Positions 18,570 to 26,290 of a DNA stretch of 64,000 nt are shown piece after piece (the first letter of the stretch is position 1; every line of letters begins with the position of its first letter). The stretch spans positions 186,001 to 250,000 of the forward strand of contig NZ_CP012669.1 in assembly GCF_001281485.1 (NCBI RefSeq), in the 5' to 3' direction. The position numbers and the translations under genes were made by a program. The notes beneath the pieces are model-generated. The model was not told the DNA's origin. It saw only the letters and a program-made list of their open reading frames with translations, and searched no databases. The stretch comes from Altererythrobacter epoxidivorans. GTDB lineage: Bacteria; Pseudomonadota; Alphaproteobacteria; Sphingomonadales; Sphingomonadaceae.

Positions 18570-18708
18570 CGGTCCCTATTGCGCCGCGCCCGCACCCCTG
18601 CGCAAGAGCCAATGCTTGCATATTTTCATCATCCCATTGTGGATAGCGGGGAAGGTTTCCGGAAACGCTTGCTTAAACCCTGTTGCATCTGCGAAAGGCC
18701 TAGTCCTG

Positions 18709-19194
18709 ATGGCTCAGGATCATCGCATCGCGCACATCTCGCTGGACGAGGAAACGATCATCTGGCGCAACGCCGATGTCGAGCAGGAGCGGCGCGTCGC
18801 GATCTTCGACCTGATCGAGGAAAACTGCTTCAAACCCGTACGCAGCTCCGAACGCGGGGCACAGGGGCCCTACCAGCTTCGCCTGTCCGTGATGGACGGT
18901 CGGTTAAAGATGGAAATCAGCGACGAAGCCGGCAACTTGCTTGAAGAATTGCTGATCGGACTGGCGCGTTTCCGACGCCCGATCCGCGAATATTTCGCCA
19001 TTTGCGACAGCTATTACCAGGCTATCCGCAAGGCGACCCCAGCGGAGATCGAGACGATCGACATGGCGCGACGCGGCATTCACGACAATGCCGCCGAACT
19101 CCTGATGGAACGCCTCGAAGGCAAGGTGGAAACCGATTTTGCGACCGCTAGACGCCTTTTCACATTGATCTGCGTGCTGCATATCAAGGGTTGA
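18709..19194 (+). CDS. UPF0262 family protein
   Basis: A 161-residue soluble protein of the UPF0262 family, found in alphaproteobacteria and of unknown function. Conserved features include HRIAHISLDEETIIWRN near the N-terminus, PYQLRLSVMDGRL in the middle and PAEIETIDMARRGIHDNAAE toward the C-terminus. The ATG at 18709 gives the family's usual length; the frame is open further upstream across the dnaB promoter region but without homology. In alphaproteobacteria the family is often found near hisD; that context is not present here. Confidence 0.85.
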   Translation: MAQDHRIAHISLDEETIIWRNADVEQERRVAIFDLIEENCFKPVRSSERGAQGPYQLRLSVMDGRLKMEISDEAGNLLEELLIGLARFRRPIREYFAICDSYYQAIRKATPAEIETIDMARRGIHDNAAELLMERLEGKVETDFATARRLFTLICVLHIKG

Positions 19195-19219
19195 ATAACG
19201 GGTCGTTCAAAACGGGATC

Positions 19220-19927
19220 ATGGCACGCAGGAAATCAACCGCGCGGCGCTCCTGGCGCCTCTACGCCATTGCGGCCATCGTGCTCGCAGGGGCGCTGGCG
19301 CTCGCCTGGTATTGGTGGGACAAGCGCAGCTGGACCCCGGACGAGAGCGTCTATCCCGAACAGGGTGTCGCCATCGACGACCGCGCCGGGCTGGTCGGGT
19401 TCGAGACGGTGCGCGCTCTCGGCGGGCAGTTCGCCTATCTCGGCGCGAGCAGGGGCGCGTCTGGCAAGGACCAGCGTTTCGCCCGCAATGTGAAGGCTGC
19501 GCGCAGGGCCGGCTTGCGGGTCGGTGCCATCCATCTGTTCGATCCTTGCGTCAGCGCCGATGCGCAATCCGCCAATTTCGTCACCATGGTGCCGCGCGAC
19601 GGCGACCTGCTGCCGCCTGCCATCGAACTGACGGCCATTGCCGACGAATGCGCAGAGCCTGTCAGCGATGCCCGGGTTGAAAGCGAGTTGCTGACCCTGA
19701 TCAACCAGGTCGAAATGCACGCGGGCAAGCGCGCAATATTGAAGATCGGCCCGGCATTCGAAAGCCGCTATGGCCTGGCGGAAGGGATCGAACGCGACCT
19801 GTGGTTGACGCGCGACCGTTTCGCACCGACTTATTCCGGACGGCCATGGCTGCTCTGGAGCGCCAATGCGGCACGCGCCACTGAGGCATCCGAAGAACCG
19901 ATCGAATGGGTCGTTGTACAGCCCTGA
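19220..19927 (+). CDS. Membrane-anchored GH25 (lysozyme-like) domain protein with altered active site
   Basis: A 235-residue protein with a basic N-terminus and one transmembrane helix (about residues 14-31), then a domain resembling glycoside hydrolase family 25 muramidases. The repeated beta-strand logic (YLGASRGASGKDQRFARNV, LRVGAIHLFDPC) is recognisable. The usual catalytic DxE after PVV/PVL appears here as LPPAIELTAI, with Glu and Thr instead of Asp and Glu, so lysozyme activity is doubtful. ORF lies between UPF0262 and cdd on the same strand and may be co-transcribed with both. It could be a wall-binding protein rather than an enzyme. Confidence 0.62.
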   Translation: MARRKSTARRSWRLYAIAAIVLAGALALAWYWWDKRSWTPDESVYPEQGVAIDDRAGLVGFETVRALGGQFAYLGASRGASGKDQRFARNVKAARRAGLRVGAIHLFDPCVSADAQSANFVTMVPRDGDLLPPAIELTAIADECAEPVSDARVESELLTLINQVEMHAGKRAILKIGPAFESRYGLAEGIERDLWLTRDRFAPTYSGRPWLLWSANAARATEASEEPIEWVVVQP

Positions 19928-19945
19928 CAAGGGCAGGAGATTTCG

Positions 19946-20362
19946 ATGAGCGAAGACAACAATCGTGACAGCCTGATCGCTGCCGCCAAGGCTGCGCTCG
20001 AGAATTCCTACTCACCCTATTCGAAGTTTCGAGTCGGTGCGGCGCTGCGCTTTGCCGACGGAACGGTTGTGACAGGTACCAATATCGAAAACGCCAGCTA
20101 CGGCCTGACCCTGTGTGCCGAGACTGTTGCGGTGGCAAAGGCGATGGATGACGGGCATCGCGGTGGGCTGGAAGAGGTTGCGGTGATCGGCGACACGCCC
20201 GGAGCGGTCAGCCCGTGCGGGCGCTGCCGACAGGTGCTCAACGAACTGGCCGAACTCGGCAACACCGATCCGGTCGTCTGGTGCGCGGGCGAGGAAGAGG
20301 TCGTGAAGACCACGCTATCGGATCTGCTGCCCCGGGCCTTCGGACCTGCCAGCCTGGACTGA
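19946..20362 (+). CDS. cdd: Cytidine deaminase
   Basis: Hydrolyses cytidine and deoxycytidine to uridine and deoxyuridine in pyrimidine salvage. 138 residues, the size of the homotetrameric type. Zinc is bound by three cysteines: C57 in CAE (with catalytic E59) and C91/C94 in PCGRC. The substrate stretch TGTNIENASYGL precedes the catalytic motif. The start ATG at 19946 has an AGGAGA-like ribosome-binding site (from about 19934). It follows the GH25-like gene by 18 bases. The assignment is secure. Confidence 0.95.
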   Translation: MSEDNNRDSLIAAAKAALENSYSPYSKFRVGAALRFADGTVVTGTNIENASYGLTLCAETVAVAKAMDDGHRGGLEEVAVIGDTPGAVSPCGRCRQVLNELAELGNTDPVVWCAGEEEVVKTTLSDLLPRAFGPASLD

Positions 20363-20442
20363 GGCAAACCGCGCCGGACATTTCGGCACAAGCTTCCGCC
20401 TTGCGCGTTGTCAGCAGTGACGCACGCAAGGGAGGAAGCCTC

Positions 20443-20970
20443 ATTTTCGTAGATAACAGCCTGCTCGACGGCCTGATCAAGGGCGCGATTCTGGCGATTG
20501 CCGCACTTGTCTGGGTGGTGATCCTGATCCGTATCAACGGGCTTCGATCGCTCTCCAAGATGAGCAATTTCGACTTCGTCATGACGGTCGCCCTGGGCTC
20601 GCTCGTCGCCGGTGCCGCTCAGGCGAGTGAATTGCCGGCTCTCTTGCAGTCGCTGGCCGCGATGGTCGGGCTGTTCATCACCCAATATACGGCTGCTCGG
20701 CTGCGAAAGGCTTCCGACACCGTCGAGGACGTTCTCGATAATTGCCCGGCGTTATTGATGCGCGACGGAAAGTTCGACGAACAGGCGATGCGGTCGAACC
20801 GCGTCACCCGTTCCGACCTGATAGCGAAACTGCGCGAGGCCAATGTCCTCGACCTCGCGCAGGTGCGCGCCGTTGTGCTCGAGACGACCGGCGATATTTC
20901 CGTGCTGCACGGCGAGAGGCTCGACTGGACCCTTTGCGAAGGGGTCAGCGGAGCGCCCGCGCCAGACTGA
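20443..20970 (+). CDS. DUF421 (YetF-like) membrane protein with an apparent ATT start
   Basis: A 175-residue membrane protein of the DUF421/YetF family. Three transmembrane segments at the N-terminus (about residues 10-80) include the family motif SKMSNFDFVMTVALGSL, then a small soluble domain with LMRDGKFDEQAMRSNRVTRSDLIAKLRE and RAVVLETTGDISV. No ATG, GTG or TTG is at the expected place: a strong GGAGGA at 20431-20436 is followed six bases later by ATT at 20443. The only upstream alternative in frame is TTG at 20401, without a ribosome-binding site. It lies 80 bases after cdd. Role unknown; homologues are linked to spore coat or acid resistance in other phyla. Confidence 0.78.
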   Translation: MFVDNSLLDGLIKGAILAIAALVWVVILIRINGLRSLSKMSNFDFVMTVALGSLVAGAAQASELPALLQSLAAMVGLFITQYTAARLRKASDTVEDVLDNCPALLMRDGKFDEQAMRSNRVTRSDLIAKLREANVLDLAQVRAVVLETTGDISVLHGERLDWTLCEGVSGAPAPD

Positions 20971-20981
20971 TCGGGTGGAAA

Positions 20982-22121
20982 TCAGCCTTCGCGCGTCTCG
21001 ATCCACTCGAGCAGCGCGGCAAGGCATTCCCGGCCCAGCATCTTGCAGCGTTCCGGGCTCCAGCCCTGTTCAGGCTCGGGGAAATCGATCAGGTCCTTGT
21101 ACGGCATTTCCAGCGTCATCGCGGTGCATTTGTAACGCTGCGCGATCTGGGTGGTCGCCATCGTCATGTTCGCCTTGCCAGGAGCCGACTTGGGATAGCC
21201 CAGCCGCGTCTGGAAATCCGGCGTCCGGCGGTCGAGGATCGCTTCGTAGCGGTTGAAGCCGCCGATGTGTTCATCGGTCAGGCCTGGAAGCCCTTCGTAT
21301 CCGGCGAGGAATACAGCCGGAATTGCCTCGTCGCCATGCACGTCCATGGCGAAATCGACGCCGGTTTCGTCCATCCGGTTGCGGATGGCGAGCACTTCGG
21401 GCGATTTTTCAGCCGTCGGGGTTTCCCATTCGCGGTTGAGATTGGTGCCGACGGCATTGGTGCGCAGGTGCCCGCGACGCGATCCGTCCGGGTTGCAATT
21501 GGGCACGATATAGAGCCGGCACCGCTGGCGCAGGCCACGTCCGACCGGATCGGCAGGATCGGTGAGGCATTCCAGAGCGCCCTCCATCCACCATTCGGCC
21601 TGCGTTTCGCCCGGGTGCTGGCGCGCCGTGAACCACACCTTCGTTTCGCCTTCGCCCATTTCGAGGCAGTCGAGCGGCTGTCCGTCGAGCGTTTCGCCGA
21701 GGCGCACGAGGTCGACCCCTTCGCTGGCGGCAGCTTCCGACACGAGATCGTGATGCCGCTCCATCGAATAGGGCGCGAAGTAGGCGAACCAGGCGACGTT
21801 ACCGGCAGGCGTATAGCTGATCGTCAGCGTGCCGTTGGCTTCTTCCTTGTCGAAGGTCGTTTCCGCACGGGCCCAGTACTCGCGATCTTCCGAAACGCAG
21901 GCGGTATAGCCGGGCCAGCCCTCTGGATAAGCAGAGGCGTTGAGATTGACGATCTTCAGTTCGACCGGCTCTCCGGCCGGGCCGGTCACCCGGAAGTGGA
22001 ACCACTGCGCGAATTCCGACTGGTTGTCCTTGCGGATCGCCAGTCGCGCGCTGTTTCCTGCGATTTCCTGTACTTCGATGTTGCCGCTGTCGAACGCGGC
22101 ATCAATTGCAATTGAACTCAC
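20982..22121 (-). CDS. M14-family zinc carboxypeptidase (cytosolic carboxypeptidase-like)
   Basis: A 379-residue protein with an N-terminal beta-sandwich (about residues 1-120) followed by an M14 catalytic domain, the plan of cytosolic carboxypeptidases (CCP/AGBL type). Zinc ligands are H169 and E172 in RQHPGET and H262 in DVHGDE. The specificity stretch TNLNREW is at 226-232 and the catalytic glutamate is probably E338 in TLEMPYKD. No signal peptide, so it acts in the cytoplasm. Eukaryotic relatives trim glutamate from tubulin; the bacterial substrate is unknown. It overlaps the downstream DUF4136 stop by four bases at its start, suggesting one transcript. Confidence 0.87.
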   Translation of the reverse strand: MSSIAIDAAFDSGNIEVQEIAGNSARLAIRKDNQSEFAQWFHFRVTGPAGEPVELKIVNLNASAYPEGWPGYTACVSEDREYWARAETTFDKEEANGTLTISYTPAGNVAWFAYFAPYSMERHHDLVSEAAASEGVDLVRLGETLDGQPLDCLEMGEGETKVWFTARQHPGETQAEWWMEGALECLTDPADPVGRGLRQRCRLYIVPNCNPDGSRRGHLRTNAVGTNLNREWETPTAEKSPEVLAIRNRMDETGVDFAMDVHGDEAIPAVFLAGYEGLPGLTDEHIGGFNRYEAILDRRTPDFQTRLGYPKSAPGKANMTMATTQIAQRYKCTAMTLEMPYKDLIDFPEPEQGWSPERCKMLGRECLAALLEWIETREG

Positions 22122-22732
22122 TCATTCACCTCGATCTGGACGGTCTCGCCATTGCCGCCGGGGAAATTCCGGAACAGCGCCTCTGCGATAACGTCGGCTT
22201 GCTTTGTCGGATCGGCGAGGTCGCCCTCTACCCCGACGGAAAATTGTGCGCGCCCTTCCCAGACGGCGCGGCCTGTATCCTTGTCGCGTAGCATGACCGC
22301 AAGGTCGGTGCCGATGCGTTCGCGGCTCTTGCCGCCGCCGAGATTGATCCCGACACCCACGCCGAAGCCCGAGCCATAGGACCCGGTCGACCCGCCCATG
22401 CCGACGCTGACCGGGCCGCGGCGATCGCCATCGGAATCCAGCCTGTATCGCTCTACGGTCACCTGTGCGACCAGCGCGGCATTCGTGCGCGAGTTTTCGA
22501 CATAGCCTAGGCGGCCCAGCTGACCGGCAACGGCGGCCTCGTAAGGGGCCGAATCGCGTTCCGCGAGCCTGGCTCCCGGCGCGCTTTCCACGAACACCGT
22601 TCCGCGAGCGGCGGCCAGCATGCTGCCATCGTGAAACCGGGTGACTTCGATCGGGCTGGGCGGTGCCGGTGTCGATGCGCAACCTGCCAGCAGGGCAGCG
22701 GTTGCGACGGCAGGCAGAAATCTGATCATCAT
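22118..22732 (-). CDS. DUF4136-like lipoprotein
   Basis: A 204-residue predicted lipoprotein. Signal [20 protein letters not shown] has lipobox LAGC. The mature part carries a glycine-rich turn ([19 protein letters not shown]) and ends in [13 protein letters not shown], a C-terminal pattern shared with the DUF4136 protein at 55435-56118. I chose the first of two adjacent ATGs (22732); 22729 is equally possible. GAGAGGG lies a few bases upstream. It is first in a two-gene unit with the M14 peptidase (ATGA overlap). Function unknown; DUF4136 proteins are envelope lipoproteins. Confidence 0.75.
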   Translation of the reverse strand: MMIRFLPAVATAALLAGCASTPAPPSPIEVTRFHDGSMLAAARGTVFVESAPGARLAERDSAPYEAAVAGQLGRLGYVENSRTNAALVAQVTVERYRLDSDGDRRGPVSVGMGGSTGSYGSGFGVGVGINLGGGKSRERIGTDLAVMLRDKDTGRAVWEGRAQFSVGVEGDLADPTKQADVIAEALFRNFPGGNGETVQIEVNE

Positions 22733-22881
22733 ATGCGTCCCTCTCGGTCGGGTATGTGGTCGAGCCGCCCGCCGAGCGCAAGCGTCCATCAGGAAGCCAA
22801 CGCACGAGAACAGATGTCGGGACCGCTCAATGCGGACCATGTCTTACGAAATGTTTACCATGTCCGAACCATAAGGCGGGC

Positions 22882-23937
22882 ATGAAAAACAAGCCTTCTG
22901 TCCTCGTTACCGGCGGTGCCGGCTATATTGGCAGCCATGCCGTCCTCGCATTGAAGGACGCGGGGTGGAAGGTCGCGGTGATCGACAACCTTTCGACCGG
23001 CTTCCGCTTTGCCGTACCCGACGACGTTCCCTTCTACGAAGGCGATGTCGAGGACGGCGCATTGCTGATGCGGATTTTCGGCGAGCAGAAAACCCGCGCC
23101 GTCATGCATTTCGCAGGCTCCATCGTGGTTCCCGAAAGCGTCGAGGATCCGCTCAAATACTATCACAACAACACTGCCAAGAGCCGCATGCTCATCGAAG
23201 CTGTTGTGCGCGCCGGCGTGCCGCACATGATCTTCTCGTCCACTGCGGCGACATATGGTGTGCCCGATGTCTCGCCCGTCAACGAGGACGTGCCGCAGCG
23301 CCCGATCAACCCCTATGGCTGGTCGAAGCTGATGACCGAGCAGATGCTGGCAGATGTCGCGGCGGCGCACGATCTCAACTATGGCGTGCTGCGATACTTC
23401 AACGTGGCTGGGGCCGATCCGCTCGCAAGGACGGGCCAGTCGACTGCGGGGGCCACGCATTTGATCAAGGTCGCGATCGAGGCGGCGCTGGGGATGCGGG
23501 ACAAGGTGGCCGTTTTCGGCCAGGACTTCGATACGCCCGACGGCACCGGAGTACGCGATTACATCCACGTCAGCGATCTTGCACAGGCACATGTCCTGAC
23601 GCTGGAAGCGCTGATGGCTGATCCTGCGCGATCGCTGACGATGAATTGCGGCTATGGCCGCGGCTTCTCGGTGCTCGAGGTGCTCGATGCCGTTGACCGC
23701 GTTGCAGGCTGCAAGCTGGACCGGACGATGGAGCCGCGCCGCGCCGGCGATCCCGCCTCGCTCGTTTCCGACCCGTCGCGCATTCGTGCCACCGTTCCGT
23801 GGCAGCCGCAGCATGCGGATCTGGATACGATCATTGCCCATGCGATGGCATGGGAGCAGAAACTCGCCAGAATCCGCGCCGACAAGGCCAGCGAAGAGTT
23901 GACCTACCCTGATTCGGCCTCTATGCGCGCTGCTTGA
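22882..23937 (+). CDS. galE: UDP-glucose 4-epimerase
   Basis: Interconverts UDP-glucose and UDP-galactose, supplying precursors for surface glycans. 351 residues, an extended SDR. The NAD motif is GGAGYIGSH near residue 10; the catalytic pair is the Ser/Thr in FSSTAATYG and Tyr/Lys in [20 protein letters not shown] and the C-terminal substrate stretch [16 protein letters not shown] follow, as expected. The ATG at 22882 has AAGGCGGG upstream. A Rho-independent terminator follows at 23944. The C-terminal 25 residues are a poorly conserved tail. Related epimerases for other sugars cannot be excluded. Confidence 0.9.
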   Translation: MKNKPSVLVTGGAGYIGSHAVLALKDAGWKVAVIDNLSTGFRFAVPDDVPFYEGDVEDGALLMRIFGEQKTRAVMHFAGSIVVPESVEDPLKYYHNNTAKSRMLIEAVVRAGVPHMIFSSTAATYGVPDVSPVNEDVPQRPINPYGWSKLMTEQMLADVAAAHDLNYGVLRYFNVAGADPLARTGQSTAGATHLIKVAIEAALGMRDKVAVFGQDFDTPDGTGVRDYIHVSDLAQAHVLTLEALMADPARSLTMNCGYGRGFSVLEVLDAVDRVAGCKLDRTMEPRRAGDPASLVSDPSRIRATVPWQPQHADLDTIIAHAMAWEQKLARIRADKASEELTYPDSASMRAA

Positions 23938-23943
23938 AATTCC

Positions 23944-23978
23944 GGCATCGGAGCTTATCTCCGGTGCCTTATTTATTC
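23944..23978 (+). terminator. Rho-independent terminator after galE
   Basis: GGCATCGGAG (23944-23953) pairs with CTCCGGTGCC (23959-23968) around a five-base loop, with one G-U wobble, followed by the U-rich run TTATTTATT. It begins six bases after the galE stop and ends just before the rpmJ ribosome-binding region. Confidence 0.82.
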
Positions 23979-23992
23979 CCGGGAATGGTACA

Positions 23993-24118
23993 ATGAAGAT
24001 CCGCAACAGCCTCAAGTCGCTGAAGAACCGCCACCGCGATTGCCGCGTCATTCGCCGTCGTGGCCGGACCTACGTCATCAACAAGACCAACCGCCGCTTC
24101 AAGGCCCGCCAGGGCTAA
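23993..24118 (+). CDS. rpmJ: 50S ribosomal protein L36 (zinc-free form)
   Basis: A 41-residue ribosomal protein starting [20 protein letters not shown] and ending [10 protein letters not shown]. It is the YkgO-type L36 that lacks the CxxC...C..H zinc site; only one cysteine is left. This form is normal in alphaproteobacteria. The gene stands alone between galE and a HAD gene, not in a ribosomal operon, which is also usual. A hairpin at 24168-24197 follows. The short length and high basic content leave little doubt. Confidence 0.95.
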   Translation: MKIRNSLKSLKNRHRDCRVIRRRGRTYVINKTNRRFKARQG

Positions 24119-24167
24119 TCGCTGCGTATTGGCCGGTCGCCCTGCCTGGGCGGTCGAGCAGATATAC

Positions 24168-24197
24168 CGGCCCGCCTCCGCATCGGAGTGCGGGCCG
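24168..24197 (+). terminator. Strong hairpin after rpmJ, likely terminator
   Basis: CGGCCCGCCTCCG (24168-24180) pairs with CGGAG-T-GCGGGCCG (24184-24197), 13 base pairs with one bulged T and a three-base loop. The tail TTGCTGTTT is only moderately U-rich. It lies between rpmJ and the HAD gene and argues against using the earlier GTG (24188) as the start of the latter. Confidence 0.65.
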
Positions 24198-24220
24198 TTG
24201 CTGTTTGTGGAGTTAGTCCC

Positions 24221-24832
24221 GTGTCCAGTTCAGTAAAGGCGGTCGTTTTCGATGTCGGCCGCGTCATCATCCAGTGGGACCTGAGGTGCCTGTTCGCCAA
24301 GCTGATCGATGATCGGGAGGAACTCGACTGGTTCCTTGCCAATGTCGTGACCGAGGAATGGCATTTCCAGCACGATGCGGGCCGGGCGCTCGACGACATG
24401 GTGCCCGAACGCCAGCGCGAATTCCCCCGTTATGCGGCCGAGATCGAGGCCTATCGGACACGCTTCCTCGAAACGATCCCCGGACCGGTCGAGGGGACGG
24501 CGGACCTGATCGAGGCGCTGGACGCCAATGCGGTGCCCCTGTTCGCGATCACCAATTTCGGCGCGGAGTTCTGGGAGGAGTTTCGCCCGACCGTGCCGAT
24601 CCTCGATCGTTTCCGCGACATCGTAGTCTCCGGGCGCGAATGCCTGGCAAAGCCTGACCCGGCCATATTCCGACTGGCTGCGGCGAGGTTCGGCCTCGAC
24701 CCCGCCGACATGCTTTTCATCGATGACAATGCTGCCAATATCGCTGCGGCGTCGGCTGAAAACTGGCAGGTGCACCATTTCACCGATGCAGCACGACTTG
24801 GAAATGACCTCGTTGCCCGTGATCTGATCTGA
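24221..24832 (+). CDS. HAD-superfamily hydrolase (YihX-like phosphatase)
   Basis: A 203-residue haloacid dehalogenase-type phosphatase. Motif I is VVFDVGRVI, with the nucleophilic Asp but Gly in place of the usual second Asp, as in YihX-type sugar phosphatases and some dehalogenases. Motif II is ITNFG, motif III the Lys in CLAKPDP, and motif IV FIDDNAANI. A helical cap lies at about residues 15-85. GTG at 24221 has GGAG eight bases upstream; an earlier GTG at 24188 sits inside a hairpin. The substrate is unknown. The C-terminus is followed by a terminator serving the opposite strand. Confidence 0.85.
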   Translation: MSSSVKAVVFDVGRVIIQWDLRCLFAKLIDDREELDWFLANVVTEEWHFQHDAGRALDDMVPERQREFPRYAAEIEAYRTRFLETIPGPVEGTADLIEALDANAVPLFAITNFGAEFWEEFRPTVPILDRFRDIVVSGRECLAKPDPAIFRLAAARFGLDPADMLFIDDNAANIAAASAENWQVHHFTDAARLGNDLVARDLI

Positions 24833-24838
24833 GCAAAG

Positions 24839-24870
24839 AAAAAGGCCCCCGACGCATTGCGTCAGGGGCC
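24839..24870 (-). terminator. Terminator of the CC_3452-type gene, possibly bidirectional
   Basis: GGCCCC-C-GACGC (24844-24855) pairs with GCGTC-A-GGGGCC (24859-24870). On the minus strand the stem is followed by UUUUUCUUU, a good Rho-independent terminator for the gene ending at 24921. On the plus strand it lies six bases after the HAD stop but lacks a U-tract. Confidence 0.8.
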
Positions 24871-24920
24871 ATCGGGATCGCACCTTGCGTGGAGAGGTGA
24901 AGGTGCGTCGGGGACAGGGG

Positions 24921-25265
24921 TTACTTGCCGTTGCAGGCAGCCAGCTTGTCTTCCGGAAGAGCCTCGTCACCGGCGGTGAAGCTGGTGATTTCGCCGACAT
25001 CGCGCGAGAGGCCGCGGCACACGCGGGCCGGGCGCGAGTTGCCCTTGCCGGCGCGGCAGGTGGTGCCTTCGCAGAACCAGGCAACGCCCGATGCGACGGT
25101 GCGGCTATCCTTGGCTGGCGTTGCCAGCTCGGCCGTGTAATAGGCGCCGGCCGATGCAGCCTGTGCCGGGGCAGGTGTGACGATCGCCCCGAAAGTGAGA
25201 GTGGTATAGGCGGCGGCCAGCGTCAGGACGCCTAGGCGGCTCGTGTGGGGGATGGAGAGGGCCAT
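24921..25265 (-). CDS. Secreted CC_3452-type small protein
   Basis: A 114-residue secreted protein with a signal peptide ending near PAQAASA. The mature part YYTAELATPA...WFCEGTTCRAG...RVCRGL...LAACN holds four cysteines and matches the plan of the CC_3452 family of alphaproteobacteria, whose function is unknown. AAGGAA lies eight bases before the ATG. It is divergent from an hxlR gene; the region between has repeated GTTGCAA boxes, so expression may be controlled by that regulator. A terminator follows directly. Confidence 0.75.
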   Translation of the reverse strand: MALSIPHTSRLGVLTLAAAYTTLTFGAIVTPAPAQAASAGAYYTAELATPAKDSRTVASGVAWFCEGTTCRAGKGNSRPARVCRGLSRDVGEITSFTAGDEALPEDKLAACNGK

Positions 25266-25346
25266 TGTAATTTTCCTTCGGTTGTGAGAACCGGTTTCAG
25301 TTGCGAATCAAAACCAGTTGCTATTCACTACCTATTCAGGAATGAT

Positions 25347-25412
25347 ATAGGTTGCAAGTAGAAACTGAAAATATTTTGGCGTGTTGCAAATTTCGCGCTA
25401 AATAGGTTGCAA
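25347..25412. promoter_or_regulatory. Repeated GTTGCAA boxes before the hxlR gene
   Basis: ATAGGTTGCAA occurs at 25347-25357 and again at 25402-25412, with a third GTTGCAA core at 25383-25389. An inverted CCTAT matching ATAGG lies near 25331-25335. The region is AT-rich against a GC-rich background and separates the divergent secreted-protein and hxlR genes. The repeats are plausible binding sites for the HxlR product; this is inference. Confidence 0.5.
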
Positions 25413-25425
25413 CGAGAGGACCGAA

Positions 25426-25980
25426 ATGGGCGAGATCAGAGAGTCACTGCGCGAACTTATCGAATGCGGCCTGCCGCAAGCGCTTGAAGTCATGGGTGAA
25501 CGCTGGTCGTTCATGATCCTTCGTGCCAGTTTCAACGGCCTGCACCACTTTGAGGAATTCCTCAGCGAGTTGGGCATTGCGCGCAACATCCTGTCGAACC
25601 GGCTGGCCAAGCTGGTCGAGCATGGCATCCTGAAGCGCGAGCCTTGTGCCGATGACCGGCGCAAGATCGAATATCGTCTGACGACCAAGGGCTTCGACCT
25701 GCTGCCTGCAATGATCGCCCTGCGCCAGTGGGGCCAGAAGTACGGCGCGGAAATCGAAGAGAACCCGGTCCTCGTCGACGAGGTGGACCGCCTGCCGATC
25801 GGACCGGTTTCTATCCTGTCGCATGACGGGCGCATTCTCGACCACCGCGACCTGTGGCTCGTGCGTCCGCAAAACGTCGGTGAGCGTGCCGACGGCTCGA
25901 TTGCCAAGCCGGGCAAGGGCATGGAACGCGGCGACGTTGTCGATCTGGGTTCTGTGAAGAAAGCCGCCGCTGCTGGCTGA
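25426..25980 (+). CDS. HxlR-family winged-helix transcriptional regulator
   Basis: A 184-residue regulator. The HxlR domain spans about residues 10-105: GERWSFMILRASFNGLHHFEEFLSEL, then the recognition-helix region IARNILSNRLAKLVEHGIL and the wing with DRRKIEYRLTTKG. A C-terminal extension of about 75 residues (PIGPVSILSHDGRILDHRDLWL) is longer than in the shortest family members. AGAGGA precedes the ATG at 25426. It is divergent from the CC_3452-type gene, with GTTGCAA repeats between them, and its 3' end overlaps a small gene in another frame. HxlR proteins often sense aldehydes, redox or metabolites; the signal here is unknown. Confidence 0.88.
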   Translation: MGEIRESLRELIECGLPQALEVMGERWSFMILRASFNGLHHFEEFLSELGIARNILSNRLAKLVEHGILKREPCADDRRKIEYRLTTKGFDLLPAMIALRQWGQKYGAEIEENPVLVDEVDRLPIGPVSILSHDGRILDHRDLWLVRPQNVGERADGSIAKPGKGMERGDVVDLGSVKKAAAAG

Positions 25981-26290
25981 CGGCCCGCAGCGCACGCCCG
26001 ACGGTCGCTATCTCATTATCGATGGCCGCCTCTGGCGCGCCTCCAATCCCGGTCTCGATCCGTATGAGCGCGAAAGGCTGGTCAAGGCGCTGATGGATGC
26101 GCGCCGCGCGGTCGGTGCGGCCAAGCGTGACGGCGATACCGAAGCAGAAAGATCTGCCCGGGCGCAGGTGCACGAGGCGAAGCTCGCCTTGGGGGAACGC
26201 GGTCCGGTCTGGTGGGACGACGGTGCGCCCGACCAGAACCGGAAGCTGCTCAAGAACTCGAGCTACGCCGGTTTGGCGGAAGATCAGTAG
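25970..26290 (+). CDS. Small conserved protein with WWDDGAPD motif, start uncertain
   Basis: A protein of about 106 residues of unknown function, as I read it from the CTG at 25970. The reading frame opens at 25958, inside the end of hxlR, and appears coding from there: GRYLIIDGRLWRASNPGL, then YERERLVKALMDARRAV and the conserved C-terminal end GERGPVWWDDGAPDQNR. No ATG, GTG or TTG occurs until 26093, which would cut off the first conserved block. CTG at 25970 or 25973, or a +1 frameshift out of hxlR, are the possibilities. The 3' end overlaps the convergent serpin gene by seven bases. Confidence 0.6.
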   Translation: MLADGPQRTPDGRYLIIDGRLWRASNPGLDPYERERLVKALMDARRAVGAAKRDGDTEAERSARAQVHEAKLALGERGPVWWDDGAPDQNRKLLKNSSYAGLAEDQ

